Source: Candidatus Butyricimonas faecavium
Lineage (GTDB): Bacteria > Bacteroidota > Bacteroidia > Bacteroidales > Marinifilaceae
Assembly: GCA_944321125.1 (NCBI GenBank)
Contig: CALUKD010000009.1
Location: forward strand, 1 to 64,000
Direction: 5' to 3'
DNA: 64,000 bases
Under the pieces are notes generated by a model. It ran no database searches. It was not told where the DNA came from and saw nothing but the letters and a program-made list of their open reading frames with translations. The stretch's first letter is position 1. Each line of letters begins with the position of its first letter. Shown piece after piece: positions 16,743 through 26,300 of this stretch. A program made the position numbers and the translations under genes.

Positions 16743-17633
16743 TCAAGGAAAATGTAGTTCCGCTCCTTTCGGGTGAACGATTAATTCCACGTTAGCCCCC
16801 AGAATCAACGGGAAATTGTTAGGCACGTGTCCGGCCGGAAGACCGAAACACACGGGATACGTGTAATCTTCCACGGCATCATGAATCAGCTTGTACACTT
16901 CTTCTTTGAATTCCGAGGTCGAGTTTTTCCCGAATTCCCCGACAATCAATCCTGCCAAATGTTGGAATTTTCCGGCATATTTCATGCATTTCACATTCCG
17001 GTCAATTTCGTACAGATCGTTAGACGGATCCTCGATGAAAAGGATCGTTCCTTTTGTGTTCCTTTCGATGCAAGTGTTATGCAGGCTATACACCCATTGC
17101 AGCATACCACCGATCATTTCTGTTTCCACAATTCCCGGTCGGTTGAGTGGGTGGGTGGGAATGGCATAAGAGGAAATGATCCCGAAAAGGAAATTCCGTA
17201 ATTGTGTGACCACTTCCGGAGAAGTTGTATTATAGTCGGAAGGCATGAAAGCGTGTAAACTTTCGATCCCGAGAGAATGGAGTTTGGCGTGTAATACCGT
17301 GATGTCGTTCATCCCGATTACCCATTTGGGATTTCCTTGAAATATGGAATAATCTGCTTTCTGCACGATACGTAACATACCGTAATCACCCGCCATACAC
17401 CAGATAGCCCGGATGTCTTCGGCGTCAAGGGCCGTTTGTAAGTCATGTAATCGTTCTTCGTCCGTGCCTGCCAGTTTTCCGTGTCGGGAGAGAACGTGTT
17501 GTCCGAGTACGGGTTCTAGTCCCCATGAGGTTAGGAGTGAACATGCCGCATCCAGTTGTTCTTTTGTCGCGATGCCCGAGGGTGAAATTAAAGCCACCTT
17601 ATCTCCCGGCTGCAGGTATATAGGTCGTAACAT
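16743..17633 (-). CDS. LD-carboxypeptidase (S66) homologue with altered active site
   Basis: A 296-aa cytoplasmic protein of the S66 (LdcA-like) fold. Active members cut the L,D bond of tetrapeptides during murein recycling using a Ser-Glu-His triad. The family landmarks are recognisable: the PKWxIGxxDIT loop (103-112), the FIEDPSNDLYEIDR segment (199-212) and GLPAGHVPNNFPLILGA (264-280) with His269. However, the loop reads GMNDIT, so Asn109 stands where the nucleophilic Ser of GxSDIT is expected. The RGGYG-type motif is AGDYG and the GGNL motif is GGML. It may be inactive, have another substrate, or use another nucleophile. It is the first gene of the minus-strand run and diverges from metG. 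Confidence 0.85.
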   Translation of the reverse strand: MLRPIYLQPGDKVALISPSGIATKEQLDAACSLLTSWGLEPVLGQHVLSRHGKLAGTDEERLHDLQTALDAEDIRAIWCMAGDYGMLRIVQKADYSIFQGNPKWVIGMNDITVLHAKLHSLGIESLHAFMPSDYNTTSPEVVTQLRNFLFGIISSYAIPTHPLNRPGIVETEMIGGMLQWVYSLHNTCIERNTKGTILFIEDPSNDLYEIDRNVKCMKYAGKFQHLAGLIVGEFGKNSTSEFKEEVYKLIHDAVEDYTYPVCFGLPAGHVPNNFPLILGANVELIVHPKGAELHFP

Positions 17634-17681
17634 AAAAGTTGAAGTTTTGTTATTATAGTACGAAGGTAACTAATATTTTTC

Positions 17682-17689
17682 TAACTTTG
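17682..17689 (+). promoter_or_regulatory. -7 box upstream of metG
   Basis: TAACTTTG matches TAnnTTTG and lies 35 bases before the metG start codon, in the 91-base divergent gap to the S66 gene. No TTG is found at the ideal -33 spacing. Confidence 0.55.
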
Positions 17690-17724
17690 CGCCACTAGAG
17701 TTCAAAAGTTTATAAACTGGATAT

Positions 17725-19755
17725 ATGAGTAAGTTCAAGAGAAATTTGATTACCACGGCTCTGCCCTACGCGAATGGACCCGTGCATATCGGACACTTGG
17801 CGGGGGTATACGTGCCTGCCGATATTTACGTGAGGTATCTGAGGAAAAAAGGTGAAGATGTGGCATTTATCGGAGGATCGGATGAGCACGGAGTGCCGAT
17901 CACGATCAAGGCTCAGAAAGAGGGTGTGACCCCGCAGGATATTGTCGATCGTTATCACAAGATTATCAAGGATTCTTTCGAGGAATTGGGTATTTCGTTT
18001 GATATATATTCCCGGACAAGTTCGAAGACGCATCACGAGTTGTCTTCCGCTTTTTTCAAAAAACTGTATGACGAGGGGAAATTTATCGAGAAGACCTCGA
18101 TGCAATTCTACGACGAGAAGGCAGGGCAATTCTTGGCAGATCGTTATATCGTGGGAAAATGTCCTCATTGCGGCAACGAACGGGCATACGGGGATCAGTG
18201 CGAAGCTTGTGGAACTAGCTTGAACGCTACCGATTTAATTGATCCAGTGTCAGCGATCACGGGAAACAAACCGGAACTGAAAGAAACAAAGCATTGGTAT
18301 TTACCTTTGGATCAGTATGAAAATTGGTTGAAAGAGTGGATTTTAGAAGAACATAAAGAATGGAAACCGAATGTATACGGACAATGTAAATCTTGGTTGG
18401 ATAACGGTTTACAGCCTCGTGCGGTGACCCGTGATTTGGATTGGGGGGTACCTGTCCCGATAGAGGGAGCCGAGGGAAAAGTGCTTTACGTGTGGTTTGA
18501 TGCCCCGATCGGGTATATTTCTGCCACGAAAGACTTGACCCCGGAATGGGAAAAATATTGGAAAGACCCGGAGACCCGGATGATTCATTTTATAGGGAAG
18601 GATAATATTGTTTTCCATTGTATCATTTTCCCGGCGATGTTGAAAGCCGAAGGTTCTTATATATTACCGGATAACGTGCCGGCCAACGAGTTCTTGAATT
18701 TGGAAGGGGATAAGATTTCCACTTCCCGGAACTGGGCGGTATGGTTGCACGAGTATCTCGTAGAGTTCCCCGGTAAACAGGACGTGTTACGTTATGTGCT
18801 GACGGCAAACGCTCCCGAGACGAAAGATAACGACTTTACTTGGAAAGATTTCCAAACCCGGAATAACAGTGAGTTGGTGGCTATCTATGGAAACTTCATT
18901 AACCGTACATTGGTGCTAACGCAGAAGTATTTTGCCAACCGGGTTCCGGAACGAGGAGAGTTGACGGATTACGATAAAGAAGTTTTAGCTGAAATTCCGC
19001 AAATCGTGGAACGTGTAGAGAAGAGTCTGGAGACTTTCCATTTCCGTGATGCGCTGAAAGAGGCGATGAATCTGGCTCGTTTGGGTAATAAATACTTGGC
19101 GGATACTGAACCTTGGAAAGTGATCAAGACGGACGAGGGACGGGTGAAGACAATTCTGAATATCTGTTTACAGATTTCCGCCAACCTTTCCACGTTGATG
19201 GAACCGTTCATGCCGTTCTCTTCTCAGAAATTACGCGAATTCATGAATATAGACGTGATTGATTGGGATAAAATGGGTGATGGCGTGATTCCTGCCGGGC
19301 ATGAATTGGGTGAGGCAGGGTTGTTGTTCGAGAAGATTGAGGATGCAACGATTCAAGCCCAGATCGATAAATTGTTAGCTACTAAGAAAGCAAACGAGAT
19401 GGCATCCGTGAAGGCCCCCCCTGCCAAGGAGAATATCCTGTATGAGGATTTCATGAAAATGGATATTCGGGTAGGTAAGATCATTGCAGCCGAGAAAGTG
19501 GCTAAAACTAAAAAGTTGATGAAATTGACCGTGGATACGGGAATTGACGAACGTACAATTGTTTCGGGTATAGCCGAGCATTATACACCGGAAGAGGTGA
19601 TCGGGCGTCAAGTCAGCGTGTTGGTAAATTTAGAGCCGAAGCCGTTGAAAGGCATCGTGTCCCAAGGAATGATCTTGATGGCCGAGAATGCCGACGGAAC
19701 GCTTTCTTTTGTCTCACCGGATAAAGAAGTAAAACCGGGATCGGAAATTCGATAA
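17725..19755 (+). CDS. metG: methionyl-tRNA synthetase
   Basis: Class I aminoacyl-tRNA synthetase charging tRNA-Met; 676 aa. The HIGH motif is HIGH in PVHIGHLAG, near residue 22. A zinc knuckle [18 protein letters not shown] lies near residue 146. The second signature reads KISTSRNW in place of KMSKS, a variant I regard as normal for this MetG subgroup. Residues about 570-676 form an appended EMAP-II/OB-fold tRNA-binding domain ([14 protein letters not shown]), which usually mediates dimerisation. The gene is monocistronic with its own promoter box and a strong terminator 38 bases downstream. Confidence 0.97.
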   Translation: MSKFKRNLITTALPYANGPVHIGHLAGVYVPADIYVRYLRKKGEDVAFIGGSDEHGVPITIKAQKEGVTPQDIVDRYHKIIKDSFEELGISFDIYSRTSSKTHHELSSAFFKKLYDEGKFIEKTSMQFYDEKAGQFLADRYIVGKCPHCGNERAYGDQCEACGTSLNATDLIDPVSAITGNKPELKETKHWYLPLDQYENWLKEWILEEHKEWKPNVYGQCKSWLDNGLQPRAVTRDLDWGVPVPIEGAEGKVLYVWFDAPIGYISATKDLTPEWEKYWKDPETRMIHFIGKDNIVFHCIIFPAMLKAEGSYILPDNVPANEFLNLEGDKISTSRNWAVWLHEYLVEFPGKQDVLRYVLTANAPETKDNDFTWKDFQTRNNSELVAIYGNFINRTLVLTQKYFANRVPERGELTDYDKEVLAEIPQIVERVEKSLETFHFRDALKEAMNLARLGNKYLADTEPWKVIKTDEGRVKTILNICLQISANLSTLMEPFMPFSSQKLREFMNIDVIDWDKMGDGVIPAGHELGEAGLLFEKIEDATIQAQIDKLLATKKANEMASVKAPPAKENILYEDFMKMDIRVGKIIAAEKVAKTKKLMKLTVDTGIDERTIVSGIAEHYTPEEVIGRQVSVLVNLEPKPLKGIVSQGMILMAENADGTLSFVSPDKEVKPGSEIR

Positions 19756-19793
19756 AGACTACTTATATGGGGTAACCCGGTAATATTATTATG

Positions 19794-19839
19794 GAATGTA
19801 ACGAATGATACTAAAATGACTTTCGTTACATTCTTTTTT
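19794..19839 (+). terminator. metG terminator
   Basis: Perfect 11-bp stem gaatgtaacga/tcgttacattc with an 18-nt loop, followed by six T. It starts 38 bases after the metG stop. Confidence 0.85.
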
Positions 19840-20192
19840 ATGCCTGTTTTTATAAATGTCAGCATGTAATTAAGATTTTCCGATAAATCGTTTCCCTTAA
19901 AAAATTGCGGTTTAAAGGGGTGAATTATGATTTCGTTAACGTGCAGCTTTTCGCATGAAATACCCGTCAAACCCTTTGCTGTACGGGGAAATCCGTTTTG
20001 GTTAATAATTATAAAAGAGAGGATTATCTTTTTTAAGCCTAACATATATTTAACCTTATGACAACTAAAGTATAACTTGGATAATTTTCCCGGTAGAGGG
20101 AAGTGTCGTACTTTTGTATTGTTGAAAGATAATAACAACGAAATGAAGAGAGTTAACAAACATAGTTGTCTAATTTTTAAATATAAAATAAA
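19840..20192. other. intergenic stretch between metG terminator and a small exported protein
   Basis: About 350 bases with no supported gene. The only strong feature is TACTTTTG at 20109-20116, a match to the -7 box TAnnTTTG, positioned 76 bases before the small gene at 20193. A minus-strand open frame crosses this stretch but runs antisense into metG and looks spurious. Confidence 0.5.
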
Positions 20193-20432
20193 ATGATGAA
20201 GTATATTATAATAGTATTCGTGGCTGTAATTACAGTATTTATCGGTGGACGTAGTTTAAACCAAGCTAAAGCAGAAAAAATCGTATGTGCTTATGCTGAT
20301 CAAGAAAAAGTGGAAAACACGACTGCGGTGGCTCCAGTGCGGAAAGTAGCAAGTCAAGACACGATCTTCGGACCGGTTAGTCTTCCCGAAGTGAAAGTGA
20401 ATGTGAAGAGAAAAGTAAATCACGTGATATAA
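20193..20432 (+). CDS. small exported protein, unknown function
   Basis: A 79-aa protein with an N-terminal hydrophobic segment (residues 4-19, YIIIVFVAVITVFIGG) that is a signal peptide or single membrane anchor. The rest is about 55 residues, basic at the end (VKVNVKRKVNHVI), with two Thr/Val/Ala-rich stretches. I recognise no family. The gene has an upstream -7 box and a perfect terminator 32 bases after its stop, so it is a stand-alone transcription unit. This, together with the clean signal peptide, supports it as a real gene despite its size. Confidence 0.65.
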   Translation: MMKYIIIVFVAVITVFIGGRSLNQAKAEKIVCAYADQEKVENTTAVAPVRKVASQDTIFGPVSLPEVKVNVKRKVNHVI

Positions 20433-20464
20433 GATCAGGTTATCAACTAAGAATAAGTAAAGAG

Positions 20465-20501
20465 AAAAGAGCTGTCTTCCAATCGGTAGACAGCTCTTTT
20501 T
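20465..20501 (+). terminator. terminator of the small exported protein gene
   Basis: Perfect 13-bp stem aaaagagctgtct/agacagctctttt with a 10-nt loop, then a T. It shares the GCTGTCT...AGACAGC core with the terminators at 11.7 and 57.1 kb. Confidence 0.88.
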
Positions 20502-20511
20502 GATATATTTA

Positions 20512-20542
20512 TTTTGATTTGATAAAATAATACTTATTTTTG
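20512..20542 (+). promoter_or_regulatory. promoter of the locus 2 ECF sigma gene
   Basis: -33 TTTTG (20512-20516) and -7 TATTTTTG (20535-20542) are separated by 18 bases, a full match to the Bacteroidetes housekeeping promoter. The sigma start codon (20610) is 67 bases downstream. This suggests basal sigma expression from the housekeeping polymerase. Confidence 0.75.
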
Positions 20543-20609
20543 TAAGTGTTCCTATTTGTCGGAAGTCCTGATAGGAAAGTGTGATAAGCAAATTAAGTAT
20601 AGGGATTTG

Positions 20610-21191
20610 ATGTATAATATTGATATTCAGTCATCGGAATTTGTGAAATGTTTAGAACAAGGAGAGCAGGAGGCTTTTCAACGATTGTTCGAGGCGTATC
20701 ACAAGGCCTTATGCTTCTTTGCGGCGCGTATTGTGCGGGATCATTCGGAAGCGGAAGATATTGTGCAGGATGTTTTTCTTTCTTTTTGGAAAATGGATCG
20801 AGGTGGCTTTCCTAACCTAAAAACGATAAAAACTTTTCTTTATAATAGCGTGCAGCATCGGTGTTTGAATTATCTCCGGGATTTGGAAATTCGGGATAGG
20901 AATTATAAAAATCTGTACCGGGAAGAATTAGATGAAGACTATTTTCTTTGTCAGCAAATTCGGGCTGATGTGGTGGCAGAACTTTTTGGTGCAATTGACG
21001 AGTTACCGGATAGGTGCAAAGAGATCTTTAAGCGTTCATACGTGGACGGCCAAGAAGATCGGAAGATTGCTGACGAGTTGGATATATCTTTGAACACGAT
21101 AAAGACTCAAAAACAGCGGGCGAAGGCTTACTTGCGGGAAAGGTTGGGAGATTTGTTCGTTTATGCGGGTATGTTTTTCTCGGGCTTATGA
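20610..21191 (+). CDS. ECF RNA polymerase sigma factor (locus 2)
   Basis: Sigma-70 family ECF factor expected to drive the FecR/SusCD genes downstream. Region 2 shows FEAYHKALCFFAARIVRD and AEDIVQDVFLSFWKM. Region 4 shows the helix-turn-helix DRKIADELDISLNTIKTQKQRAKAYLRERLG. I use the ATG at 20610, preceded by aggga at a normal distance, giving 193 aa; the frame is open further up to a TTG at 20556. Bacteroidetes pairs of this kind are held inactive by FecR until an STN-type SusC binds its ligand. Oddly, fecR is 941 bases downstream instead of adjacent. Confidence 0.93.
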   Translation: MYNIDIQSSEFVKCLEQGEQEAFQRLFEAYHKALCFFAARIVRDHSEAEDIVQDVFLSFWKMDRGGFPNLKTIKTFLYNSVQHRCLNYLRDLEIRDRNYKNLYREELDEDYFLCQQIRADVVAELFGAIDELPDRCKEIFKRSYVDGQEDRKIADELDISLNTIKTQKQRAKAYLRERLGDLFVYAGMFFSGL

Positions 21192-22132
21192 TTCGAGGGT
21201 GATACACTAGGATTACCCTATCTTCCATAGAGATCCGATAGATATTTATTGATAGTTCATTGAGACCATAGAGCATTCATCTTCCATAAAATAGATGTTT
21301 GAATTAATTTTGTTTGCAGATGGTAGGGATGTACGTGTATATTTGTTATACGTGAAGTTATAGGCGGATAAGTATAAATGATAGTGTATTTATGGTCTTG
21401 GTATAGTGGAGAGGTAGTGTTTATACGAAAATGTATAAATTTTTTGGAACTTATATACAAGTTTACAGCTAAATGATCATGTGTTAAAATTTATCTCACA
21501 TTTTCCAACTTCCTCTTGGCTTTACCGGGATCACTCAATTCACTTGAGATTTGATGATTTCCCGTTTTCTAAATTTCACCCCAGAAAGTTCGCTCGCTAC
21601 TTGCCGAACGTGGATAACTTCAAACCATTTTGCACTCACGTGGCAGCGAAATTCTCCGTAAAGCAGTATATGAATTGCCTTCCATTATTGTTCGAGGATA
21701 GTCCATCTTTCCGCTATGGTTTCCCTACCCTTTCGCTATATCATGAACATAGCATGAACATAGCAACTACATAACATGAACACTGGCCGGTGTACATGCT
21801 CCGTTCGTGTTATGTTGGAACTGTGTTGATGTCTGCGGGCAGGGGTAGAGGAAGGATTAGCAGGGGGCAGGCCTCCCCCGTGTAAGGGAAAGTTTTTGGC
21901 CAGTAGGTCCCCATGCCATTGATTACAATTTAAACTGGAATCTCGTTATCATTTCTACGACTAACAAGGAAAATCTTCACCGGTTCCTACCGTCAGAAAT
22001 AAAAAAGGAAACTTACATACCATTAGGAACCTTACTTGCTTGATTGTTGTAAAATTGTATATAATTTCCAATTTTTTTATGCTCTTGTCACCTATTTCAC
22101 GATTGAGTGTGTTTAAGGTGTAAATTAAATGT
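21192..22132. other. 0.94-kb gene-less gap between sigma and fecR
   Basis: No convincing gene on either strand. Contents: three CATGAACA motifs at 21742, 21753 and 21775; an imperfect 13-nt inverted repeat (21769-21781 with 21803-21815) around the near-palindrome cactggccggtg; and a GC-rich near-palindrome at 21863-21879. The segment 21500-21900 is richer in GC than the flanks. It may be a decayed gene, an inserted element or a long regulatory region. I could not identify a remnant of any known family. Confidence 0.5.
21742..21782 (+). promoter_or_regulatory. three phased CATGAACA motifs
   Basis: Identical octamers CATGAACA begin at 21742, 21753 and 21775, i.e. 11 and 22 bases apart, placing them on one face of the helix. 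They lie about 360 bases upstream of fecR. This spacing is what a cooperatively binding DNA protein would need; the protein is unknown. Confidence 0.4.
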
Positions 22133-23299
22133 ATGAAAATGGAGAAAGAAATATATGAGTTGCTTCTGGCTTATTTGCAGGAAGATATTTCGGAGGGGGA
22201 GATGATCCGACTTCAAGGATGGCTAGCAGAAAACGAGCGGCACCGGAAGTTGTTGGATGAGCTTCGGGATAAGGAAGTTTTACAGCGGGAAATTGCAAAG
22301 TATGCGTCGTTTGATACTTCCCGACGTTGGACTCAGTTAAAGGAGGTGATGAATAAACCTTCCCGGAAACATCGTTTGTCGAGGGGCGTATGGTGGCGTG
22401 TGGCAGCAGTGTTGGTGGTGGCTGTCGTGGGGGGATTATTGTATTGGCAGATTGCAGATTCAGTTCGACCGGGAAAAGAACAGGTTCTTGTTACGCAGGT
22501 TGGACCGGGGGAAACTCAAGCGATATTGATCACTGGAAAGGGACAACAATTGTTATTACAGGGCTTGAAAGATACTTGTTTGAATATCACAGAAAATGAG
22601 ACCTTAAAAATAAACGAGGACGGTAGTTTGAAATATTCTTTGTCCACTTTCTCGCAAACACCGGAATGGCATACATTGCAGGTTCCAAGAGGAGGGGAGT
22701 ACAAGATAGTGTTGGATGATGGGACGGAAATTTGGTTGAACAGTGCTTCTGAATTGAAGTATCCTGCCCACTTTGTCGGTAATGAAAGGCGGGTCTATTT
22801 GAAAGGGGAGGCCTATTTTCAAGTGCTCAGGAATGAAATGATCCCGTTTATCGTAGAAACACGAGATATGGATGTGAAAGTGTTAGGCACTTCCTTTAAC
22901 GTGTCGGCATATGAAGATGAGGAGAACAGTCATACAACTCTAGTGGAAGGTCGTGTTGAAGTTGATGATAAGATTAACGGGGAGAAGGTGACATTGACAC
23001 CAGGTAAACAGGCGTTGCTATTAGGGGAAGAAATGATTGTTCGGGAAGTAAACACCAAATTGTATGCTATGTGGAGGAAAGATCGGTTTACGTTTGCCAG
23101 TGAGGACATGGAAGGGGTGATCCGGAAGTTATCCCGTTGGTATAATGTAGATTTCTTTTTCTCAAATTCTTCGATGAAACAAAAACGTTTCACGGGGTCT
23201 TTACCAAAGTATTCAGATATATCTCAGGTTTTGAAGATGATTGGGATGACAACAGATATTAAATTTCAAATAAAAGGAAATACAATAATAATACAATAA
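22133..23299 (+). CDS. FecR family anti-sigma factor (locus 2)
   Basis: Inner-membrane anti-sigma regulator of 388 aa. The N-terminal cytoplasmic part (1-85) carries the short helical sigma-binding region (LLLAYLQEDISEGEMIRLQGW). One membrane helix follows (about 88-107, WWRVAAVLVVAVVGGLLYW). The periplasmic FecR domain (about 180-280) contains VPRGGEYKIVLDDGTEIWLN and VKVLGTSFNVSAY. The C-terminal DUF4974 domain (about 315-388) contains RKLSRWYNVDFFF and ends IKGNTIIIQ; this is the part that contacts the STN domain of SusC. The STN-SusC gene follows after an intercistronic hairpin. A second start at 22139 is possible. Confidence 0.94.
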   Translation: MKMEKEIYELLLAYLQEDISEGEMIRLQGWLAENERHRKLLDELRDKEVLQREIAKYASFDTSRRWTQLKEVMNKPSRKHRLSRGVWWRVAAVLVVAVVGGLLYWQIADSVRPGKEQVLVTQVGPGETQAILITGKGQQLLLQGLKDTCLNITENETLKINEDGSLKYSLSTFSQTPEWHTLQVPRGGEYKIVLDDGTEIWLNSASELKYPAHFVGNERRVYLKGEAYFQVLRNEMIPFIVETRDMDVKVLGTSFNVSAYEDEENSHTTLVEGRVEVDDKINGEKVTLTPGKQALLLGEEMIVREVNTKLYAMWRKDRFTFASEDMEGVIRKLSRWYNVDFFFSNSSMKQKRFTGSLPKYSDISQVLKMIGMTTDIKFQIKGNTIIIQ

Positions 23300-23330
23300 A
23301 AAACGGAAGTGTTCGTACCACTCCCGTTTT
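23300..23330 (+). terminator. hairpin between fecR and susC (locus 2)
   Basis: Arms aaaacggaagtg (23300-23311) and cactcccgtttt (23319-23330) pair at 11 of 12 positions around a 7-nt loop and end in four T. It starts directly after the fecR stop. It could partly terminate or act as an mRNA processing/stability structure, letting SusC be expressed at a different level from FecR. Confidence 0.65.
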
Positions 23331-23375
23331 ATTGAAAAATTGATTCTGATATAAACAATTTAACCCTACAAAGTT

Positions 23376-26300
23376 ATGAAAAAAAAACCGAATGTAAGGG
23401 CAGGGGGATGGTCTGCCTTAAAAAAAATCTGTATGATTATGAAACTTTGTCTTGTTCTATCATTGTTTGCAATCTTCTCCGTATCAGCGGGGAGTATGGC
23501 TCAGGATGCCAAGTTGTCCATGGAAAAAAAGTCTGTGAGTCTTATTGAAGTACTGAACGAATTGAGTGAAAAGTCTGATTACGAGTTTTTCTACAATGAC
23601 GATGAAGTGAAGGATGTGAAGGTTTCTGTGTCTATGAAAGATGCTACCGTGTTGGAGATTTTAGATTACGTATTGAAAGGGACTGCACTTAAGTATCAGA
23701 TTGTGGACCAAGTGGTTGTTGTTAGTCCCAAAAAAGAGGATCAAGCTCAGAAGAAAAGGGAGTGGAGTATTTCTGGGGTTGTGAAGGATCATAATGGGAT
23801 TCCATTGCCGGGAGTGACGATTATATTGAAAGGTTCTTCTACTGGAACGGCTACGGATGCTAGCGGAAAGTTCAAGATGCAATTTATAGATGAAAGTGAA
23901 ACCGTTACGTTAGTTTTTTCTTTTATCGGGATGATTTCGCAGGAGGTGGTAGTAAAGAATCTTGTGAAAGAGAACCTTGAAATTGTAATGCATTCAGAGG
24001 AAGAAGAATTGGAAGAGGTTATCGTTACGGGAATGGGAAATAAATCTAAAAATAGTTTTACAGGTTCTGCGACCGTAGTGAGTCGGCAACAGCTGATGAG
24101 CGTAGGTACGAAAAGTCTTTTACAGAGTTTGGCTGCTTTTGTTCCGGGATTGCAGATTGTGAAGAATAATGAGATGGGATCAGATCCGAATACGCGGCCA
24201 GAGATATTGATTCGCGGTCGGAGTAGTTTTGAGGGATCATCCAATGTACCGACTTTTATTGTAGATGGGGCAGAAGTCGATCTGGATTATGTCTTTGATA
24301 TGGATATGAATGACGTGGAGACAGTAACTGTGTTAAAAGATGCTTCCGCTTCAGCATTGTATGGTTCTAAGGCTGCTAAAGGGGTTATAGTTATTACGAC
24401 AAAACCTTTGCGTGCAGGGAAATTACGGGTTTCTTACAGTGGAACTTTGCGAACATCGATACCGGATGTGCGGGACTATGATTTGTTGAATGCTGCAGAA
24501 AAATTGGAGTACGAGCGATTAGCTGGAGTATATGATGGTAGTGGAAAACAGCAATATGAGCTAGATGCGGAATATAATGAAAAATTTAAGCGAGTACGGG
24601 AAGGGGTAAATACAGATTGGTTATCAAAACCATTGCGTAATTCTGTTTCACAAAATCATAATTTGAATATAGCTGGAGGAGATGAATATATTCGTTATAG
24701 CTTGGGGGCTCGTTATGGTTCAGAGCAAGGTGTGATGAAAAAATCAAAACGTGATCGTTATTCTTTAAATTTCAGATTATCGTATAATAAACAGGATAAG
24801 GTTTATGTGTCTAATACGACAACGATAACTTCGGTGAATAGCGAGGAGTCTCCTTATGGTACTTTTGATAAGTATGTTGAGTTGAACCCCTATGACCGAG
24901 CCTACAATTTGGATGGTTCGTTGAATAAGGTGTTAAGTTTTAATGTCCCCAATCCCTTGTTCGAGGCCACGCTGGGAAGTTATGATCGAAGCGAACAGTT
25001 TTATTTGAATAACGTGCTTGATTTACGCGTGGAGGTTTTGCCGGGTTTCCGTGTGGAAGGTTTTTTCTCGTTGAATAAGTCAAAAGATGATACGGAAAAA
25101 TTTACTTCTCCAGAAGCGCATGAGTTTAAGAATAAAGAGGCCTCCGAGTCTGGGAGAATAGGGATATCTAACAATAAATCCATAACTTATGAAGGAAGAG
25201 TGACCTTGTCTTATAATAAGATGTTTGGGACGGGAACATTGTTGAATGCAATGGGTGGTGCGAATATACAGTCCTCGGAAAACAACAGTAATGGTTATAC
25301 GGCAGTCGGGCTTTATTCGGATAAACTGGGACACCCCGCTTTTGCGACAAGGTATCCGGAGGGGGAAACCCCGCAAGGGAGCCAAGGGTTGGAACGTTCT
25401 ATGGGATTATTCTTAAATGCGAATGTGATTTATGATGACCGTTATTTTGCAGATGCTTCTATTCGGTACGAGGGATCTTCTAAATTTGGAAAGGATCAGC
25501 GTTTTACTCCTTTCTGGAGTTTAGGGTTAGGATGGAATATTCATAAAGAGAAATTTTTGAATATGTCTGGGACAGATCGGATTAAATTGCGCGGGAGCTT
25601 GGGGTATACTGGTAATGCTTCTTTTTCTCCTTATCAGGCAATGACAACCTATAAGTATGATGCCGGGTTGGATTATGACAAGGGGATTGGAGCAGTTCCC
25701 ATGGCTATTGGTAATCCGGATTTAAAGTGGGAAAGAGCCTTGACTTATAATATAGGTTTGGACGTCGTTTTATTTAAGAACCGATTGGATTTTACACTAG
25801 AGTATTATAACAAGACAACGGATAATTTGTTGCTGGATGTGGCAAAGGCTCCTTCCGTGGGGACGACTAAGGCAAAAGAGAATATGGGTAAATTGTTGAA
25901 TACCGGTATTGAGTTTCAAACTCGAGTAGTGGCAATTTCCAATAAATACTGGAATTGGTCGCTGTCATTGAATATGCAGCATAACGAGAATAAAATTAAA
26001 AAGATCAGTAATGCACTGGAAAAGATGAATGAGGAGTTGAACACGGCAGAGGGAACGTTGTTACCGCCACCTGTTTACGTGGAAGGCGAATCCTTGAGTG
26101 CCGTGAAAGCCGTGAAGTCCGGAGGAATTGATCCAGCTACCGGACAGGAAGTTTTTATTGATCGTTTCGGTAACCCAACGTTTGTTTATAATTATTGGGA
26201 TAAACGGACGTATGGGGATTCGGACCCGACATTATCCGGAACGTTCGGTACTTACTTGACATTTAGAGGATTTTCATTAAATATGTTGTTTAATTACGAG

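Noticed and set aside
18706-18730. Unusual KISTS signature in methionyl-tRNA synthetase
   Set aside because: It departs from KMSKS, but I regard this as a normal variant of this MetG subgroup; all other domains are intact.
19608-20159. 183-codon open frame on the minus strand after metG
   Set aside because: About 150 bases run antisense through the 3' end of metG and the metG terminator. The protein has no domain-like pattern and no signal consistent with a real start.
21481-21774. 97-codon plus-strand open frame in the sigma-fecR gap
   Set aside because: Composition (many Phe, Ser, His, Pro) is unlike neighbouring proteins and the frame runs through the phased CATGAACA motifs. It could be a fossil, but I cannot support it as a gene.
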